Of a stretch of DNA of 5,381 nt, positions 5,202-5,381 are shown piece by piece. Both the position numbers and the translations under genes were made by a program. Source of the stretch: Holosporales bacterium. Lineage in GTDB: Bacteria > Pseudomonadota > Alphaproteobacteria > BNTO01. The DNA lies in the NCBI GenBank assembly GCA_031257945.1, contig JAIRNU010000036.1, positions 1 to 5,381 on the forward strand, in the 5' to 3' direction. Position 1 is the first letter of the stretch; each line of letters begins with the position of its first letter. A model generated the notes under the pieces. The model was not told the origin of the DNA. It saw nothing but the letters and a program-made list of their open reading frames with translations, and ran no database searches.

Positions 5202-5381
5202 CTAAATTAGTGGGTCGATCTTTAGCTTTTTGAACAAATTCCTGTTCTTTTGTGTCATCTCGCTCCGAACCCACTGCTGAGTCCACATATTCCGGTTTTG
5301 GTATATTCCCTTTGCGATATGCAGCACGTCTGCAGGTGACGTTTTCTTTGCCAACTTTTCCTGCCTTAGCCGATCAAACAG
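5202..5381 (-). CDS. Partial CDS, C-terminal 59 residues of an unidentified protein, possibly a transposase
   Basis: The minus strand is open from the right edge to TAG at 5204-5202. The visible part is rich in Lys, Arg and Gln, with segments SPADVLHIAKGIYQNRN, WTQQWVRSEMTQKNRN and LFKKLKIDPLI at the end. It looks like real coding sequence with no hydrophobic stretch. The basic composition and the ending (KxRxLFxKLxI) recall the C-termini of some DDE transposases of the IS4/IS5 type, but I cannot assign a family and no catalytic residues lie in the window. It converges on the Myb-like pseudogene, with 6 nt between their stop codons, which fits an insertion element that truncated the Myb gene. 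An ordinary neighbouring gene is an equally open possibility. Confidence 0.55.
   Translation of the reverse strand: MFDRLRQEKLAKKTSPADVLHIAKGIYQNRNMWTQQWVRSEMTQKNRNLFKKLKIDPLI

Noticed and set aside
1..5381. CRISPR array, rRNA or phage structural genes.
   Set aside because: No regularly spaced direct repeats, no rRNA-like conserved sequence and no recognisable phage proteins are present.

Overview
The window looks like a chromosomal segment of an alphaproteobacterium, most probably a host-associated member of the Rickettsiales or Holosporales. The reasons are the alphaproteobacterial character of the two large proteins (Rho and PNPase), loose gene packing, a long imperfect palindromic element between genes, and decayed or edge-truncated genes on both flanks. 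The exact genus cannot be read from this window.

Layout from left to right. The left edge (1-60, minus) holds the first 20 codons of a gene that starts like an exported protein. Positions 61-289 are non-coding and contain a nested hairpin element (155-218). The minus strand then carries a unit transcribed right to left: tRNA-Arg(ACG) with its CCA encoded (1599-1675), followed 28 bp later by rho (290-1570), which encodes the transcription termination factor. Positions 1676-2330 (655 bp) lie between this unit and the divergent pnp gene. They contain a 146-bp imperfect palindrome (1771-1916), candidate promoters, and one doubtful small membrane-protein ORF. pnp (2331-4682, plus) encodes polynucleotide phosphorylase with all expected domains. 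It also has two unusual additions: a cysteine-rich insertion before the second RNase PH domain, and a C-terminal tail of RG/RGG/RGD repeats. A stable hairpin without a U-tract follows it.

The right flank (4885-5195, plus) is the most interesting part. It is the broken remnant of a gene that encoded a signal peptide followed by a eukaryotic-type Myb (R2R3-like) DNA-binding region. The reading frame is broken by an in-frame TAG and by a frameshift at an A6 run, and it ends inside the second Myb repeat. A convergent minus-strand coding region runs in from the right edge and stops at 5202, exactly where the Myb similarity ends. It may be a transposase C-terminus, so an insertion could have cut the Myb gene.

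Functionally, rho and pnp both act in RNA metabolism (termination, and 3'-5' decay) but are divergently transcribed with separate signals. The Myb remnant suggests that this lineage had, and may still have elsewhere, exported proteins built to bind DNA, possibly in a eukaryotic host nucleus. That last step is inference.
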